From NCBI GenBank assembly GCA_949879765.1, contig CATLBQ010000011.1:1-52350 (forward strand): a stretch of 52,350 bases of DNA. The letters are read 5' to 3'. Made by a program: the position numbers and the translations under genes. A model generated the notes under the pieces. It was not told the origin of the DNA and did no database searches. It saw nothing but the letters and a program-made list of their open reading frames with translations. This DNA is from an uncultured Bacilli bacterium. GTDB lineage: Bacteria > Bacillota_I > Bacilli_A > ML615J-28 > CAG-313. Positions 52,209 through 52,350 of the stretch are shown piece by piece (position 1 is the stretch's first letter; the number at the start of each line of letters is the position of its first letter).

Positions 52209-52350
52209 TTACCTTTTCTTTCTCAGTATCATCAAGGTTGTTATAAGTGCTAGGATACTTGCTATCAGTGTCATGGCACTGGCTTTCTTACATCCTTTCT
52301 TTGGTTCTCCTACGGTTGTTCCACAGACTGTACATGTTTTGGGTTCTTTC
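52209..52350 (-). CDS. C-terminal end of a surface protein with KKGC-TM-RKKR anchor (5' part outside window)
   Basis: An open minus-strand frame enters at the window edge and stops at TAA 52209-52211; 46 residues are seen. They comprise a Cys-pair module (CTVCGTTVGEP), KKGCKK, a hydrophobic segment of about 20 residues (MTLIASILALITTLMIL) and RKKR. The ending matches that of the large surface protein at 46586. It is co-transcribed with nagZ, 6 bases downstream, so it may be a surface muropeptide-related protein. Confidence 0.75.
   Translation of the reverse strand, partial: KEPKTCTVCGTTVGEPKKGCKKASAMTLIASILALITTLMILRKKR

Noticed and set aside
1-52350. CRISPR array, tRNA or rRNA genes, insertion sequences, phage genes
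   Set aside because: I saw no regularly spaced direct repeats, tRNA-like cloverleaf, rRNA segments, transposase or integrase motifs.

Overview
The window is about 52 kb of low-GC DNA from a Firmicutes-type (Bacilli) chromosome. Most genes lie on the minus strand; only clpP, a CYTH gene, a small membrane-protein gene and trpS are on the plus strand. Ribosome-binding sites are GGAGG-like, promoters are sigma-A type, T-box leaders precede two aminoacyl-tRNA synthetase units, and TGA is a stop codon (it ends murQ and oppB). Spx, RelQ, ClpP, a DUF1538/P-II module and Listeria-Bacteroides (InlB B) repeats on lipoproteins all fit Bacilli. The long insertions in the Opp ATPases resemble those of mollicute Opp proteins, so my best guess is a gut lineage near Erysipelotrichales/RF39/mollicute relatives. 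That placement is inference; no rRNA gene is present.

Left part (1-16 kb): the start of a lipoprotein running off the window, a small membrane protein, a DUF1538 membrane protein with two P-II-like partners, an XRE regulator with membrane helices, a GH18 lipoprotein with InlB repeats, a small P-loop kinase, pheST behind a phenylalanine T-box, a YwaF-like membrane protein, a CotD-like coat protein, clpP, an RluA pseudouridine synthase, the small alarmone synthetase relQ, and a divergent CYTH protein.

Middle part (16-33 kb): two adjacent secreted-protein genes that both look frameshifted (a papain-like cysteine protease and an InlB-repeat lipoprotein), spx, a complete oppABCDF operon with a DUF3899 gene, a small membrane protein, trpS behind a tryptophan T-box, and a secreted metzincin-type metalloprotease.

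Right part (33-52 kb): a muropeptide (MurNAc/GlcNAc) utilisation region. nagZ and nagB form one unit with a preceding surface-protein gene. A large surface protein, a double-GNAT acetyltransferase and a sugar-binding lipoprotein form the next. The third is a tight ten-gene run: yesL, namZ, mupG, a BadF/NagK-type sugar kinase, anmK, murQ, an alpha/beta hydrolase, etfB, etfA and a D-lactate-dehydrogenase-type flavoprotein, ending at a strong terminator. MurQ releases D-lactate from MurNAc-6-phosphate, and the last three genes encode a plausible Etf-linked enzyme to oxidise it. The operon would therefore use both the amino sugar and its lactyl side chain. This is the most interesting feature of the window.

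LacI/CcpA-type operators (TGNAANCGNTTNCA-like) recur at promoters of the secreted or carbohydrate-related units (791, 19628, 29381, 43203, 49743, 49810), which suggests one shared nutritional regulon. Two surface proteins share a C-terminal KKGC, transmembrane segment, RKR ending that looks like a sorting or anchoring signal.
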